Below are positions 26,107 through 35,825 of a stretch of DNA of 64,000 nt, in pieces. Source of the DNA: Niastella populi (GTDB lineage: Bacteria; Bacteroidota; Bacteroidia; Chitinophagales; Chitinophagaceae); assembly GCF_002078015.1 (NCBI RefSeq), contig NZ_LWBP01000112.1, positions 1-64,000 on the forward strand. Direction: 5' to 3'. Position 1 is the first letter of the stretch. Each line of letters begins with the position of its first letter. A program made the translations under genes and the position numbers. The notes under the pieces are model-generated. The model was given only the letters and a program-made list of their open reading frames with translations. It was not told the origin of the DNA and did not search any database.

Positions 26107-27657
26107 ATGAACGAATGGTCTCAAAGCAGAAAAAATTACGTTATCATAGGCGTTGATATCGGCACATCGGGCACCAAGGCCATTGCGGTAACCTTCGACG
26201 GCCGGGTGGTGGCAAATACTTACGTTTCATATAATCCCCTGCCGGGTAAACCGGGCTATCATGAGCTGGATCCCGAAGTATTGTACCAGGCCGTTGTTAC
26301 CAGTATCGAAAGAACGGCGCAACAGCTGCCGCCATTGGGAAAGATGCTGAACGCCGTTTCTTTTAGTACGGCCATGCATAGCCTTATAGCGGTCGATGCA
26401 AACGGCGATCCGCTTACCAATGTAATTACCTGGGCCGATGGCCGCAGTGTTGAATACGCCGAAGCATTAAAAGGCTCACCGGCCGGTCACGCGATCTACC
26501 TGCATACCGGTACACCCCTTCATCCTATGAGCCCCCTGTGCAAGATCATGTGGTTGCGCGATCATTGGCCTGAGGTATTTGCAGCGGCACATAAATTTAT
26601 CGGCATAAAGGAATTTATCTTTTACCGGTTCTTCGGCAGGTACCTGATCGATCATTCCATTGCCGCCGCTACGGGCCTGTTCGATATTCACACCAAAACA
26701 TGGTATGAACCGGCGCTGGCTGCTGCGGGTATTACCAGTGAGCGGTTATCCACGCCCGTTCCCACGTACTACACCATTCCAAAATTAAATAAACCGTATC
26801 CCGAACGGCTTACGATGGTAGCGGATGCGTTGTTTGTCATTGGCGCCAGCGATGGTTGCCTGGCCAACCTGGGCAGCCATGCTACAAAACCCGGCGATCT
26901 GTCGGTGACCATTGGCACCAGCGGGGCGGTGCGCATGTTAACAACAGCGCCGGCCGCCGATACGCAGGAGCGCATCTTCAATTATATACTTACCGACAAA
27001 TTATATGTATCGGGCGGCGCCATCAACAACGGGGTGGTATTGCTGAAATGGTATACAGAAAACTTTTTACAAAAAACATTTTCGGGCGCCACCGACCTCA
27101 ACTGGTTTTTAAAAGAGGCGGCGCGTGCGCCGGCAGGCGCCGATGGATTGATCTTTCTTCCCTATATATTGGGCGAACGCGCGCCGGTATGGGATGCCGA
27201 TGCCCGCGGAGTGTTTATAGGTGTACATGCCGGTCATACACAGGCGCATTTTATGCGTGCTGTTATTGAAGGAATAAACTATGCTTTATACCAGGTGGCA
27301 AAATCGGTAGAAGAAACAGTTGGCAGTATTCAACATGTGTATGCCAGCGGCGGGTTTATCAATGCACCGTTATGGCTGCAATGGTTAACCGATCTGTTTG
27401 GCCGCGAAATAAAAGTGATCAGCAGTGATGATGCATCTGCAGTAGGGGCCGCTATGCTGGGGCTGCAGGCTATTGATATGACACCCATTGACGAATCGGC
27501 GCCTGTTTTCCACAATAAGCAGCAATTTAACCCCGATATGGCATTGCACGCTGCGTATCAGCGGTATTATGGGGTATATGCAGGATTGTATCATAAATTA
27601 AAGGCTGATTTTCAAACACTCAAAGAAATACGCTTAACGCGGAACGTTGAATGTTGA
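26107..27657 (+). CDS. FGGY-family carbohydrate kinase, probably gluconokinase
   Basis: 516 residues from the ATG at 26107; an in-frame ATG at 26080 and another at 26017 read through the terminator. The FGGY N-terminal phosphate-binding motif is GVDIGTSGTKAIAV. The C-terminal ATPase motif is HVYASGGFINAPLWLQWLTDLFG, summarised. Segments AMHSLIAVD...NVITWAD and TGTPLHPMSPLCK resemble FGGY gluconokinases (GntK of Bacillus) more than xylulokinase or glycerol kinase. It would phosphorylate D-gluconate to 6-phosphogluconate. No gluconate transporter is nearby. Substrate is inferred. Confidence 0.85.
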   Translation: MNEWSQSRKNYVIIGVDIGTSGTKAIAVTFDGRVVANTYVSYNPLPGKPGYHELDPEVLYQAVVTSIERTAQQLPPLGKMLNAVSFSTAMHSLIAVDANGDPLTNVITWADGRSVEYAEALKGSPAGHAIYLHTGTPLHPMSPLCKIMWLRDHWPEVFAAAHKFIGIKEFIFYRFFGRYLIDHSIAAATGLFDIHTKTWYEPALAAAGITSERLSTPVPTYYTIPKLNKPYPERLTMVADALFVIGASDGCLANLGSHATKPGDLSVTIGTSGAVRMLTTAPAADTQERIFNYILTDKLYVSGGAINNGVVLLKWYTENFLQKTFSGATDLNWFLKEAARAPAGADGLIFLPYILGERAPVWDADARGVFIGVHAGHTQAHFMRAVIEGINYALYQVAKSVEETVGSIQHVYASGGFINAPLWLQWLTDLFGREIKVISSDDASAVGAAMLGLQAIDMTPIDESAPVFHNKQQFNPDMALHAAYQRYYGVYAGLYHKLKADFQTLKEIRLTRNVEC

Positions 27658-27812
27658 ACGCGAAACGCGAAATGCAGAACGCTTAAGGAAGGCTAAACGC
27701 AAAATGCATAGGGGCGAAGCCGGTTCCCGGATTTCAGGCTTTTCAAAATATTTAAAACAGCACGAATATTGAGGTCAGCGTTAAGCCTTTAGCCTTCAGC
27801 GTAAAGCATTTT
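27640..27812. repeat. Repeat words after the kinase gene
   Basis: CGCTTAACGCGGAACGTTGAATGTTGAACGCG and CGAAACGCGAAATGCAGAACGC (shown in part) are answered by AGCGTTAAGCCTTTAGCCTTCAGCG at the far end. Non-coding; the last bases of the kinase gene overlap the first word. Confidence 0.5.
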
Positions 27813-28055
27813 CTTTAACAATTTCTTGTATTTATAAGTCAACCCTGGCATATTTTTTAAGTTATATATAGTGAAAGGCTGCACAACTCTGCCTTTCAAT
27901 CGCTGTGGTTAAGTTAAAACAAGTCTTCCCGCATGGCGGGACGATACAGTCCTCCCGATAGATCGGGAGGACTTTTTTATGCACATCCCGTACGTCTTAA
28001 ATCATGGGCTGTTAAGAGGAATAGTTGTAAATTGTACATCCCTTATATAGCCAGT
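27813..28055. other. Spacer before DUF1624 gene
   Basis: It contains two hairpins in tandem: CCCGCATGGCGGG near 27929-27941 and the terminator at 27948-27978. There is no gene. Confidence 0.45.
27948..27978 (+). terminator. Rho-independent terminator
   Basis: Stem AGTCCTCCCGAT / TCGGGAGGACT with a short loop and six T. A second, smaller GC-rich hairpin precedes it. Confidence 0.8.
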
Positions 28056-29252
28056 ATGAACCAACTAACTGACCTTACCGCTAATAAAAAGCGGGTACAA
28101 TCCATTGACATTTTACGCGGTATCGTAATGATCATAATGGCGCTCGATCATGTGCGCGATTATTTCCATATAGAAGCATTTACCGGCGACCCGCTCAATC
28201 CCGATACTACTACTCCCATATTGTATTTTACCCGCTGGATCACCCATTTTTGTGCGCCTACCTTTGTGTTCCTGGCAGGTACCTCGGGTTATCTGATCGG
28301 CTTACGAAAAACAAAAGCCGGCCTAAGCAGTTTTCTGCTTAAGCGCGGACTGTGGCTGATACTGGTTGAAGCGGTTATAATTTCGTTGGGCTGGACGTTT
28401 GACCCATTATATCATAATATTATCTTCCAGGTGATCTGGGCTATCGGTATCAGTATGGTGTTGCTGGGCCTGGCGGTGCGGTTGCCCTATGAAGTTATTT
28501 TTGCCGTAGGCGCATTGATCGTACTGGGCCATAATTTGCTCGACTATCCCGAAGCCGACCGCAAACACGATGTGGGTTTTGTGTGGGACCTGTTGCATAA
28601 CGGCCGGTTCGATACCTACAATTTTGCCCCCGGCCGCGTACTGATCATTGCCTATGCATTTTTACCCTGGACGGGAATTATGTTCATGGGTTATAGCGCC
28701 GGTAAATTATTTGAAGCAACGGTAGAACCCATAAAACGCCAAAAGGCTTTATTGATCATTGGCAGTGGGTTGATCGCCCTGTTTGTGGTGCTGCGGCTGA
28801 TCAATGAATACGGCAATCCATTCCCATGGCCGCCGCAAAAAGATGCGCTGTCTACCTTTATGGCATTTATGAATGTGCAGAAGTATCCGCCTTCATTGAT
28901 GTATGCAAGCATTACACTGGGGCCTGCGCTTATTCTGCTGGCATTGATCGAAAATGTGCAGAACCGGTTTACTGATTATGTAAAGGTATTTGGCCGCGTA
29001 CCGTTCTTCTATTATGTGCTGCACTTATATTTCATTCACATATTTACCGTGATCGCTTTTTACTTAGAAGGTTATGGTTCTAAGGATATAAGCGGGCAAA
29101 CGCCATTCCTGTTCAGGCCGGTACAGTTCGGGTACCCGCTGTGGGCGGTGTATGTGATCTGGATCGTATTGATCCTGGCTTTATATCCTTTATGCAGATG
29201 GTACAATAAGTACAAAGCCACACATACACAGTGGTGGTTGAGTTATTTATAG
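28056..29252 (+). CDS. DUF1624-type acyltransferase-like membrane protein
   Basis: 398 residues from the ATG at 28056. It has the N-terminal mark RVQSIDILRGIVMIIMALDHVRDYF of the DUF1624/heparan-alpha-glucosaminide N-acetyltransferase-like family. About ten membrane segments follow. The His in ALDHVRD is the conserved residue of the family. Such proteins probably acylate sugars or envelope polymers in or across the inner membrane; the donor and acceptor are unknown. An earlier start at 27933 would include the terminator. Confidence 0.85.
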   Translation: MNQLTDLTANKKRVQSIDILRGIVMIIMALDHVRDYFHIEAFTGDPLNPDTTTPILYFTRWITHFCAPTFVFLAGTSGYLIGLRKTKAGLSSFLLKRGLWLILVEAVIISLGWTFDPLYHNIIFQVIWAIGISMVLLGLAVRLPYEVIFAVGALIVLGHNLLDYPEADRKHDVGFVWDLLHNGRFDTYNFAPGRVLIIAYAFLPWTGIMFMGYSAGKLFEATVEPIKRQKALLIIGSGLIALFVVLRLINEYGNPFPWPPQKDALSTFMAFMNVQKYPPSLMYASITLGPALILLALIENVQNRFTDYVKVFGRVPFFYYVLHLYFIHIFTVIAFYLEGYGSKDISGQTPFLFRPVQFGYPLWAVYVIWIVLILALYPLCRWYNKYKATHTQWWLSYL

Positions 29253-29302
29253 CAACTATTGTAAACGTTTGACGCCTGTGTCGTTGTAGGAAACAGGTTG
29301 TA

Positions 29303-29383
29303 AGTTGTTAAGTTGTTCAGTTATTCAGTCAAAGCAATAACTTACAACTGAACAACTGAACAACTGAATAACTGAATAACTTT
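29303..29383. repeat. Inverted repeat between convergent genes
   Basis: TAAGTTGTTAAGTTGTTCAGTTATTCAG is answered by AACTGAACAACTGAACAACTGAATAACTG (each given in part). Same word family as 17645-17764. Confidence 0.7.
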
Positions 29384-29385
29384 TT

Positions 29386-30882
29386 CTATTGAACTACAAT
29401 TTTCTGGTTAAGCAAAATGCCTGTTATGGTTTTCACCTGCACCATATAAACGCCAGTCACCAGATTTCGCTTTAGTACAATAGCTGTTGTCTGGTTACTT
29501 TCCAGCGCCGGCAGCTGTTTTTGCATTGCCGGCCGGCCCATCATATCGGTTAGGGTGATGGTAAGGTCTTCCACCCGCTTATTGCTTTCAAGTATCAATT
29601 GATTGCCGGCATGTAATACTGTTGGGTATATCCTAATGCTTTCGCTGGTGTTGTTCTTAATGGTAATAACTTCAGAGTAAGTGACAATACCGTTGAGATC
29701 GATCATCTTCAGGCGATAGAAGCGGCTGCCGCTGAATGAAACCTTATCTGTAAAGGCATACTGTGTACCGGTAGCGATATTGATACCGGAAGCAGCTTCT
29801 ACCTCTCCGGCCACATCGTACACCCGGCCATCGGCGCTTCTTTCTATTATGAATTGTTCGGTATTGCTGTTGAGGGTAGTGCTCCAGTATAAATGGGTTC
29901 GACCGTTCTGCCGGTTGCCGGTGAAACGCAGCAGCTCTATGGGCAGCACAGTTGAGTTCATATCGAAGCTAATGCGGTTTGAACCGCCGTTCTCGTAATA
30001 CTCCAGCACCATATCGTATGTACCGGTGAGGGTGGCTGTGTAGTTGTCGGTCATATAAACATGGTCGTTCCAGTTTTGAATAACCCAGTTGGCCCCGCCA
30101 TCGAGGCTAAAGCGATATCCATCGTCGCCGCCTACCAGAAATACGACGTTCTCATTGTTGAATGTTTTTCGCAGCCGGTAACGTACACTAAATGTCTGGG
30201 TGTTTATGGAGCAGGTGTTGGTATAATAGGTAACATCATCGCCGCCGAAGTTTTGATCGAAAAAGGGGTTCATTGCAGAACCTTCGAATACGGTGCCTTT
30301 GAAGGCAGTGAAATCGGGGTTATCGTATACATATCCGCGCCAAACATTATTTGTTCCATATACGCCTGGATCATCGGCCAGGCTGCAAATGCTAAAACTT
30401 ATGCGGTTTCCGCCGCCATTATCGAAATACTCTATTACCAGGTTGGTGCTGCCGTTCAAACGGAATGTTCCCTGCCGGGTGGTATAACCATGGCCGCCCC
30501 AGTCCTGCAGCACCCAGGTAACGCCGCCATCGATGCTAAAGCGGTAACCATCGTCGCCGCCGACAATGATGGTATAATCGTTATCGGTAAAGTTCTTATT
30601 GAGCTTGTACCGAATACTGAAATCTTCGGTTTGAATATTACAGCCATTGACCGCATACGTAACGTTGTCGCCGCCAAAGCTCTGGTCGAAATTCATATTA
30701 CCGCCTGAGCCTTCGGTAACATAACCATAATAATTTGTAAAGTTATTGTTGTTGTAAACGTAGCCTATCCAGGTGTCATTGGTGCCGTACGTGTTTTGGT
30801 CACCCTGGGGCGAGGCACAGGTTTGCGCGTTCAGCCGGCCAAAAAGCAACAGGCTGATAACTAAAAGTTTACCAGTTTTCAA
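29386..30882 (-). CDS. Type IX secreted protein with two tandem PA14-like modules
   Basis: 498 residues from a TTG start (30882), with a signal peptide of about 19 residues. Residues about 28-165 and 170-305 are two similar modules. Shared marks are YGTNxxWxGYVY, FDQxFGGDxVTY and GGDDGYRFSxDGGxxWVxQxW. The DGYR/GGDDGYRF type is typical of PA14/GLEYA-like sugar-binding modules. A linker (LPIELLRFTGNRQNGR) and a C-terminal type IX sorting domain (IRIYPTVLHAGNQL..., GVYMVQVKT) follow. It is probably a cell-surface carbohydrate-binding protein. No enzyme domain is seen. Confidence 0.8.
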   Translation of the reverse strand: MKTGKLLVISLLLFGRLNAQTCASPQGDQNTYGTNDTWIGYVYNNNNFTNYYGYVTEGSGGNMNFDQSFGGDNVTYAVNGCNIQTEDFSIRYKLNKNFTDNDYTIIVGGDDGYRFSIDGGVTWVLQDWGGHGYTTRQGTFRLNGSTNLVIEYFDNGGGNRISFSICSLADDPGVYGTNNVWRGYVYDNPDFTAFKGTVFEGSAMNPFFDQNFGGDDVTYYTNTCSINTQTFSVRYRLRKTFNNENVVFLVGGDDGYRFSLDGGANWVIQNWNDHVYMTDNYTATLTGTYDMVLEYYENGGSNRISFDMNSTVLPIELLRFTGNRQNGRTHLYWSTTLNSNTEQFIIERSADGRVYDVAGEVEAASGINIATGTQYAFTDKVSFSGSRFYRLKMIDLNGIVTYSEVITIKNNTSESIRIYPTVLHAGNQLILESNKRVEDLTITLTDMMGRPAMQKQLPALESNQTTAIVLKRNLVTGVYMVQVKTITGILLNQKIVVQ

Positions 30883-31232
30883 GGGAGGGGTACTATTAAA
30901 TATTTAAAATGTTCTACGGGTTAATCCTTAGATTAAACGAATTAGCAAAATCAGTATTGCCAGCGCAAGATGATATTAATGTTACCACACTGGTACTTTT
31001 TTCGATGATTTATCCAATAAATCCGATTAATGTGATAATATGATAATGTGATAATTCGATAATTAAATGCAATTGTGAGGATGCCAATAGATTCGAGTCA
31101 GCTAAATTATATTCCAAGCCCACGCGAAGCATTCACGAAGCCTGTATTCATTAGCACATTAGCAAATTATCCAATTAGCTAATTCTGTATTTGTATTCCA
31201 TCATCACATTATCACATTATCAAATTAGCTAA
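30883..31232. other. Spacer of 350 bases, mostly repeat words
   Basis: Non-coding, between the 3' end of mutS and the start of the type IX cargo gene. From 31030 onwards it consists of the repeat listed separately. No gene or terminator with a clean stem is seen. Confidence 0.5.
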
Positions 31233-31236
31233 TTAC
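31030..31236. repeat. Long imperfect inverted repeat after mutS
   Basis: Left AATGTGATAATATGATAATGTG and GATAATTCGATAATT. Right: ATTAGCACATTAGCAAATTATCC and CATCATCACATTATCACATTATC. The arms are separated by about 100 bases. Confidence 0.65.
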
Positions 31237-33857
31237 TTCACCAGTCCTTTTATCTCATTCAGTTTCATCAAAGCCTCTACAGGGGTAAGTCTGTTGATAT
31301 CGATATCATTCAGCATCTTTCTGATGTCATCGAAGGTTTCGCTGTGGGCATCGAAAATGGAGAGTTGTACTTTTTGGGTGGAGATCTGTTTTACCTGATC
31401 GGTGAGGTTTGTTTGGGTGCTTCCGCCAGCTGGCTGATTGTCTTCGTGTTTCTTTTCCAGCAGCTTTAAAATTTCATTGGCGCGGTCGATAAGGGCGGGG
31501 GGCATGCCGGCCATTTTGGCCACATGAATACCAAAGCTATGGGTGCTGCCGCCTGGCGCCAGTTTGCGCAGGAAGATGATCTTGTTGCCTACTTCTTTAT
31601 TGGTGATATGGAAGTTTCGGATGCGCGCCAGTTTGTTCTCGAGTTCGTTCAGCTCGTGGTAGTGCGTGGCGAACAAGGTTTTTGGTGCGTGGGGACTTTG
31701 GTGCAGGTATTCTGCAATGCTCCAGGCAATGGAAATACCGTCGTATGTAGAGGTACCGCGGCCTATTTCATCGAGCAATATCAGGCTGCGGGATGAAATA
31801 TTATTGATGATGCTGGCCGTTTCATTCATCTCTACCATGAAGGTTGATTCGCCGCCGCTTAAGTTATCGGAGGCGCCTACGCGGGTAAAGATCTTATCGG
31901 TAAGCGGAATGCGGGCGGCGGTGGCCGGAACAAAACTTCCCATATGCGCCATCAGCGTAATAAGCGCGGTTTGCCGTAAGATGGCGCTTTTACCGCTCAT
32001 GTTCGGTCCGGTTAAAATGATCACCTGTTGCGTAGCTGGTTCCAGCAACACGTCGTTGGCAATATACGGTTCACCAACGGGCAGGTTACGTTCAATAACG
32101 GGGTGACGGCTATCTTTCAGTTCGAGCACGCCATCTTCGTGCAGCTCGGGCTTTTTGTAGTTGAAGTGAAGGGCATTGTGCGCAAAACATAGCAGGCAGT
32201 CGAGAATGGCCATTACGTTACCATTTACCTGCATGGGCGCAATATAATCCTGCAGTTCGAGCAGCAATTTTTCATACAGGTCAAGCTCTATGGCCATTAT
32301 CTTTTCTTCGGCGCCGGTTATCTTTTCTTCATACTCCTTCAGTTCGGCGGTTATATAACGTTCGGCATTGGCGAGGGTTTGCTTGCGCATCCATTCGGCC
32401 GGTACCTTGCTTTTATGCGAGTTGGTTACTTCGAGGTAGTAACCGAAAACGTTGTTGAAACCGATCTTTAAGGAAGAAATGCCAGTTTTCTCCGATTCCT
32501 TTTGTTGCAGTTGCACCAGGTATTCTTTGCCATTGGTGGCAATGTTGCGCAGATCGTCGAGCCCGGCATGAATGCCATTGGCAATAGCGCCGCCTTTGGC
32601 CACGGCCACCGGCGGGTTATCGATGATCTCTCTGGTGATCTTTTCTTCAATGTACCGGCAGCCATTCAGCGAGTCGGCCAGCCGTTTCAGGTATTCATTC
32701 TCTGCCGTGCTGCAGATCTGTTTTATTTCTTCAATATGCCGCAGGCCGCGGGCTATTTGCAATACCTCGCGCGGGTTGATCTTTTTCAGCGGGATCTTGC
32801 TCACCAGCCGCTCTATATCGCCGCATTGTTTTATATGTTGAATCAGTTTGCTGCGCAGGTCAACTTCTTTTATAAAGAACTCAACCAGTTCGAGCCGTTC
32901 GTTGATACGGTTGATATCTTTTAGCGGAAGTAAGATCCAGCGTTTCAGCAGCCGTGCACCCATGGGCGATACGGTATTGTCGAGCACCTTGTGCAGGTTG
33001 TTGCCATCGCCGTTACCGGTGCTGATGAGTTCGAGGTTGCGGATGGTGAAGCGGTCCATCCACAGATAGTCATCTCTGTCGATGCGCTGGATACTTGTAA
33101 TATGTTGCAGGTTGGGGTGTTCGGTATCTTTCAGGTAATGCAATACCGCGCCGGCGGCCACAATACCATGATGCAGTTCTTCTACCCCAAAACCTTTTAA
33201 CGAATGTGTGTTGAAATGTTTCAGTAAACTTTCAGTGGCATAGGCTTCATCGAAGATCCAGCTTTCCATTGTATAAGTATAGAAGCGGGAACCAAACACT
33301 TCCTTGAAATGTTTTTGAAAGCTGCGCTGAAAGATCACTTCAGCCGGTTTTAATGTTTGCAGTAATTTATCGATGTACTCCGAATTGCCTTCGGCCACAA
33401 AGAATTCACCGGTTGAAATATCGAGAAAAGCGATACCTGCAAAGTCTTCGGTAAAATGAATGCCGGCCAGGAAGTTGTTGCTGTTATGCTCCAGCATTTT
33501 ATCGTTGGTGGCCACCCCGGGCGTTACCAGTTCGGTTACGCCGCGTTTCACAATGCCTTTTGCCGCTTTGGGATCTTCGAGCTGATCGCAAATGGCTACC
33601 CGGTAACCGGCCCGCACCAGTTTGTGCAGGTAGGTGTCGAGCGCATGGTGTGGAAACCCTGCCAGTTCGCTGCTGAAAGCTGCGCCGTTGTTTCGTTTGG
33701 TAAGGGTAATGCCCAGCACCTGCGAAGCAATAACGGCGTCTTCGCCAAAAGTTTCGTAAAAATCACCTACTCTGAAGAGCAGCACAGCGTCGGGATACCG
33801 TTGCTTGATGGCCCGGTGTTGCTGCATTAAAGGAGTTTCTGTAGTAGCTTTTGACAT
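31233..33857 (-). CDS. mutS: DNA mismatch repair protein MutS
   Basis: 874 residues from the ATG at 33857; a longer start at 33953 would begin inside the divergent spacer. It recognises mismatches and recruits MutL. The mismatch-binding wedge is FRVGDFYETFGEDA (Phe-Tyr-Glu). The central core and clamp follow, then the ATPase with Walker A GPNMSGKSAILRQT and Walker B LILLDEIGRGTST. The C-terminus has a linker and a short helical end. The -7 box TATATTTG ends six bases before the ATG, so the mRNA is probably leaderless. No mutL in the window. Confidence 0.97.
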   Translation of the reverse strand: MSKATTETPLMQQHRAIKQRYPDAVLLFRVGDFYETFGEDAVIASQVLGITLTKRNNGAAFSSELAGFPHHALDTYLHKLVRAGYRVAICDQLEDPKAAKGIVKRGVTELVTPGVATNDKMLEHNSNNFLAGIHFTEDFAGIAFLDISTGEFFVAEGNSEYIDKLLQTLKPAEVIFQRSFQKHFKEVFGSRFYTYTMESWIFDEAYATESLLKHFNTHSLKGFGVEELHHGIVAAGAVLHYLKDTEHPNLQHITSIQRIDRDDYLWMDRFTIRNLELISTGNGDGNNLHKVLDNTVSPMGARLLKRWILLPLKDINRINERLELVEFFIKEVDLRSKLIQHIKQCGDIERLVSKIPLKKINPREVLQIARGLRHIEEIKQICSTAENEYLKRLADSLNGCRYIEEKITREIIDNPPVAVAKGGAIANGIHAGLDDLRNIATNGKEYLVQLQQKESEKTGISSLKIGFNNVFGYYLEVTNSHKSKVPAEWMRKQTLANAERYITAELKEYEEKITGAEEKIMAIELDLYEKLLLELQDYIAPMQVNGNVMAILDCLLCFAHNALHFNYKKPELHEDGVLELKDSRHPVIERNLPVGEPYIANDVLLEPATQQVIILTGPNMSGKSAILRQTALITLMAHMGSFVPATAARIPLTDKIFTRVGASDNLSGGESTFMVEMNETASIINNISSRSLILLDEIGRGTSTYDGISIAWSIAEYLHQSPHAPKTLFATHYHELNELENKLARIRNFHITNKEVGNKIIFLRKLAPGGSTHSFGIHVAKMAGMPPALIDRANEILKLLEKKHEDNQPAGGSTQTNLTDQVKQISTQKVQLSIFDAHSETFDDIRKMLNDIDINRLTPVEALMKLNEIKGLVK

Positions 33858-33863
33858 GGAGGG

Positions 33864-33871
33864 CAAATATA
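33864..33871 (-). promoter_or_regulatory. mutS -7 box next to the start codon
   Basis: TATATTTG on the minus strand with six bases to the ATG; leaderless mRNA predicted. No clear -33. Confidence 0.4.
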
Positions 33872-33927
33872 AAAGGTTTGGAAGGGGATAAAAAAGAGAG
33901 GTTGGGGTATGTGGAGAAAATGGGGAA

Positions 33928-33987
33928 TAGTTGACGAGTTGACAAGTTGACAAGTTAACTCGTTAACCAGTTAACAAGTCAACTTGT
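33928..33987. repeat. Inverted repeat in the mutS/trmH divergent spacer
   Basis: AGTTGACGAGTTGACAAGTTGACAAGTTAACTCG is answered by TTAACCAGTTAACAAGTCAACTTG (given in part). Same words as at 25873 and 53676. Confidence 0.7.
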
Positions 33988-33989
33988 CC

Positions 33990-33997
33990 TATCTTTG
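33990..33997 (+). promoter_or_regulatory. trmH-family gene -7 box next to the start codon
   Basis: TATCTTTG with four bases to the ATG at 34002; leaderless mRNA predicted. Confidence 0.4.
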
Positions 33998-34001
33998 CGC
34001 C

Positions 34002-34559
34002 ATGCGAAAGCTGAGTATGGACGAGCTGGACCGGAAATCGGTTCATGAATTTAAGGAAGCCGAAAAAATGCCTGTGGTAGTGGTGCTGGATAACATCCGC
34101 AGCATGCACAATGTAGGCAGCGTGTTTCGTACTGCCGATGCGTTCTTATTACGCGGTATTTACCTCTGCGGGTATACGCCCCAGCCGCCGCACCGCGATA
34201 TTCACAAAACCGCCCTTGGCGCCACTGAAACCGTGGAATGGAAATATACCGAAACAACCGTAGAGGCGGTAACCCGGCTGAAAGAAGACGGGTACAAAGT
34301 GTTTGCGGTAGAGCAGGTGGAAAGCAGCATTGCGCTGAATAAATTCGAAATGAACCAATCCCGCGCAGGCGCGGAACCGGTGGCTGTTGTATTTGGCAAT
34401 GAAGTGAGCGGGGTAGAGCAGGAGGTGATAAAATTATGCGATGGCTGCATCGAAATTCCGCAACTGGGCATGAAGCATTCGCTGAATATCTCTGTGGCTG
34501 CAGGAATTGTGTTGTGGGAACTGGTTAGGACGCGAATACAGCACAAAGCTGAAAGCTAA
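34002..34559 (+). CDS. TrmH/SpoU-family RNA methyltransferase
   Basis: 185 residues from the ATG at 34002. SPOUT fold enzyme that methylates ribose 2'-OH in tRNA or rRNA. Motif 1 is NIRSMHNVGSVFRTADAF (about 26-43), motif 2 is VVFGNEVSGV (about 126-135) and motif 3 is IEIPQLGMKHSLNISVAAG (about 148-166), which together form the trefoil knot. An N-terminal L30-like substrate domain is absent. It is divergent from mutS. The exact RNA target is unknown. Confidence 0.9.
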   Translation: MRKLSMDELDRKSVHEFKEAEKMPVVVVLDNIRSMHNVGSVFRTADAFLLRGIYLCGYTPQPPHRDIHKTALGATETVEWKYTETTVEAVTRLKEDGYKVFAVEQVESSIALNKFEMNQSRAGAEPVAVVFGNEVSGVEQEVIKLCDGCIEIPQLGMKHSLNISVAAGIVLWELVRTRIQHKAES

Positions 34560-34765
34560 AAGCCGAAAGCCTGAATACAGCTGCAAGCGAATACAAATAC
34601 AACTTAAAGGCCAAACCGAAGGATGAGGCCCGGAAAAACAGAGGAAGCGCCGTGAAATGTACGCTGATCAACCGGTAACCCTTTCACATTTGCCGTTTCA
34701 CGTTTCACGATTGCCGGCCTTCATTTCGACATTCGACATTTAACATTCAATATTCGTTATTATCA
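34544..34765. repeat. Mixed repeat words between trmH-like gene and ubiA
   Basis: Contains AAAGCTGAAAGCTAAAAGCCGAAAGCC words, then CCCTTTCACATTTGCCGTTTCACGTTTCACGATTGCC, then CATTCGACATTTAACATTCAATATTCG (parts given). These are three of the word families found elsewhere in the window. Confidence 0.6.
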
Positions 34766-35737
34766 ATGAGCACCGTTAAGAAATACCTGAGCCTGATCAA
34801 ATTTTCGCATACCATTTTCGCAATGCCGTTTGCGCTGATCGGGTTTGTGCTGGGCGTGTTTACATTAATGAACAGGGGCATAGCTGATGCAAAAAAAGCT
34901 ATTGGTGAACAGGGCGAGTTTGTAAACACTGTTTTCAGATTTACTCCTAACTATTCCCGTCTCGCACTGTTGTTTTTGTTGGTCGTTCTCTGCATGATCT
35001 TTGCGCGCAGCGCCGCCATGGCGTTCAACCGCTATCTCGATCGCAGCTTCGATGCGCAAAACCCACGCACCGCCATCCGCGAAATTCCGGCCGGTATTTT
35101 AAAAGCAAACAATGTACTCTGGTTCACCATCATTTGCAGTGTATTGTTTATCGTTTGCACCTGGTTCATCAACCGCATTTGTTTCTTCCTTTCGCCGGTA
35201 GCTTTGTTTGTGATCTTATTTTACAGCTATACAAAACGGTTCACGCCCCTGTGCCACCTCGTATTGGGACTTGGTTTATCACTGGCGCCAATAGGCGCTT
35301 ACCTCGCTGTGACCGGCGAATTTGCTTTACTGCCCATCCTGTTTTCGCTTACGGTGATCTTCTGGGTGAGCGGCTTCGATATCATTTATGCCCTGCAGGA
35401 TGAAGAGTTCGATAAATCGAAACAATTGTATTCCATTCCCGCCTGGCTGGGTAAATCGAAAGGATTACGCGTGTCTGAAATACTTCACGTAATAAGCGCA
35501 GCATGCGTGATGGCAGCAGGAATAGTGGGAGAACTGCATTGGTTGTACTGGATTGGAGTGGCTGTTTTCGTGGGTATGTTGGTTTACCAGCATTCTATTG
35601 TAAAACCCACCGATCTGCGCCGGGTGAACCTCGCCTTTATGACCGCCAACGGGATTGCCAGCGTGGTATTCGCCTTATTTGTTATTGCCGATCTACTGCT
35701 TATCAGGGAGATAAGGTTTATTGAAAATATTAATTAA
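34766..35737 (+). CDS. UbiA-family prenyltransferase
   Basis: 323 residues, about eight or nine membrane helices. Two Asp-rich prenyl-diphosphate binding motifs: FNRYLDRSFDAQNPRTA (about 90-106; N-x3-D-x3-D) and GFDIIYALQDEEFDK (about 205-219). It is in the 4-hydroxybenzoate octaprenyltransferase type. In Bacteroidota, which use menaquinone, such an enzyme could instead serve menaquinone or heme A; the sequence does not decide. It acts in the inner membrane. Confidence 0.9.
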   Translation: MSTVKKYLSLIKFSHTIFAMPFALIGFVLGVFTLMNRGIADAKKAIGEQGEFVNTVFRFTPNYSRLALLFLLVVLCMIFARSAAMAFNRYLDRSFDAQNPRTAIREIPAGILKANNVLWFTIICSVLFIVCTWFINRICFFLSPVALFVILFYSYTKRFTPLCHLVLGLGLSLAPIGAYLAVTGEFALLPILFSLTVIFWVSGFDIIYALQDEEFDKSKQLYSIPAWLGKSKGLRVSEILHVISAACVMAAGIVGELHWLYWIGVAVFVGMLVYQHSIVKPTDLRRVNLAFMTANGIASVVFALFVIADLLLIREIRFIENIN

Positions 35738-35779
35738 ATAGCCCGGACCCTGGCGAAGCCTATAAATGCTTATGAGTTT

Positions 35780-35825
35780 CGAATTAAAGAACTTAGAACT
35801 TAAAACGTAGAACTTAAAACTTTAA
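35780..35825. repeat. Direct-repeat words GAACTTAGAACTTAAAAC
   Basis: AGAACTTAGAACTTAAAACG then TAGAACTTAAAACTTTA; three near-copies of AGAACTTAAAAC immediately before the ruvX start. Confidence 0.5.
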
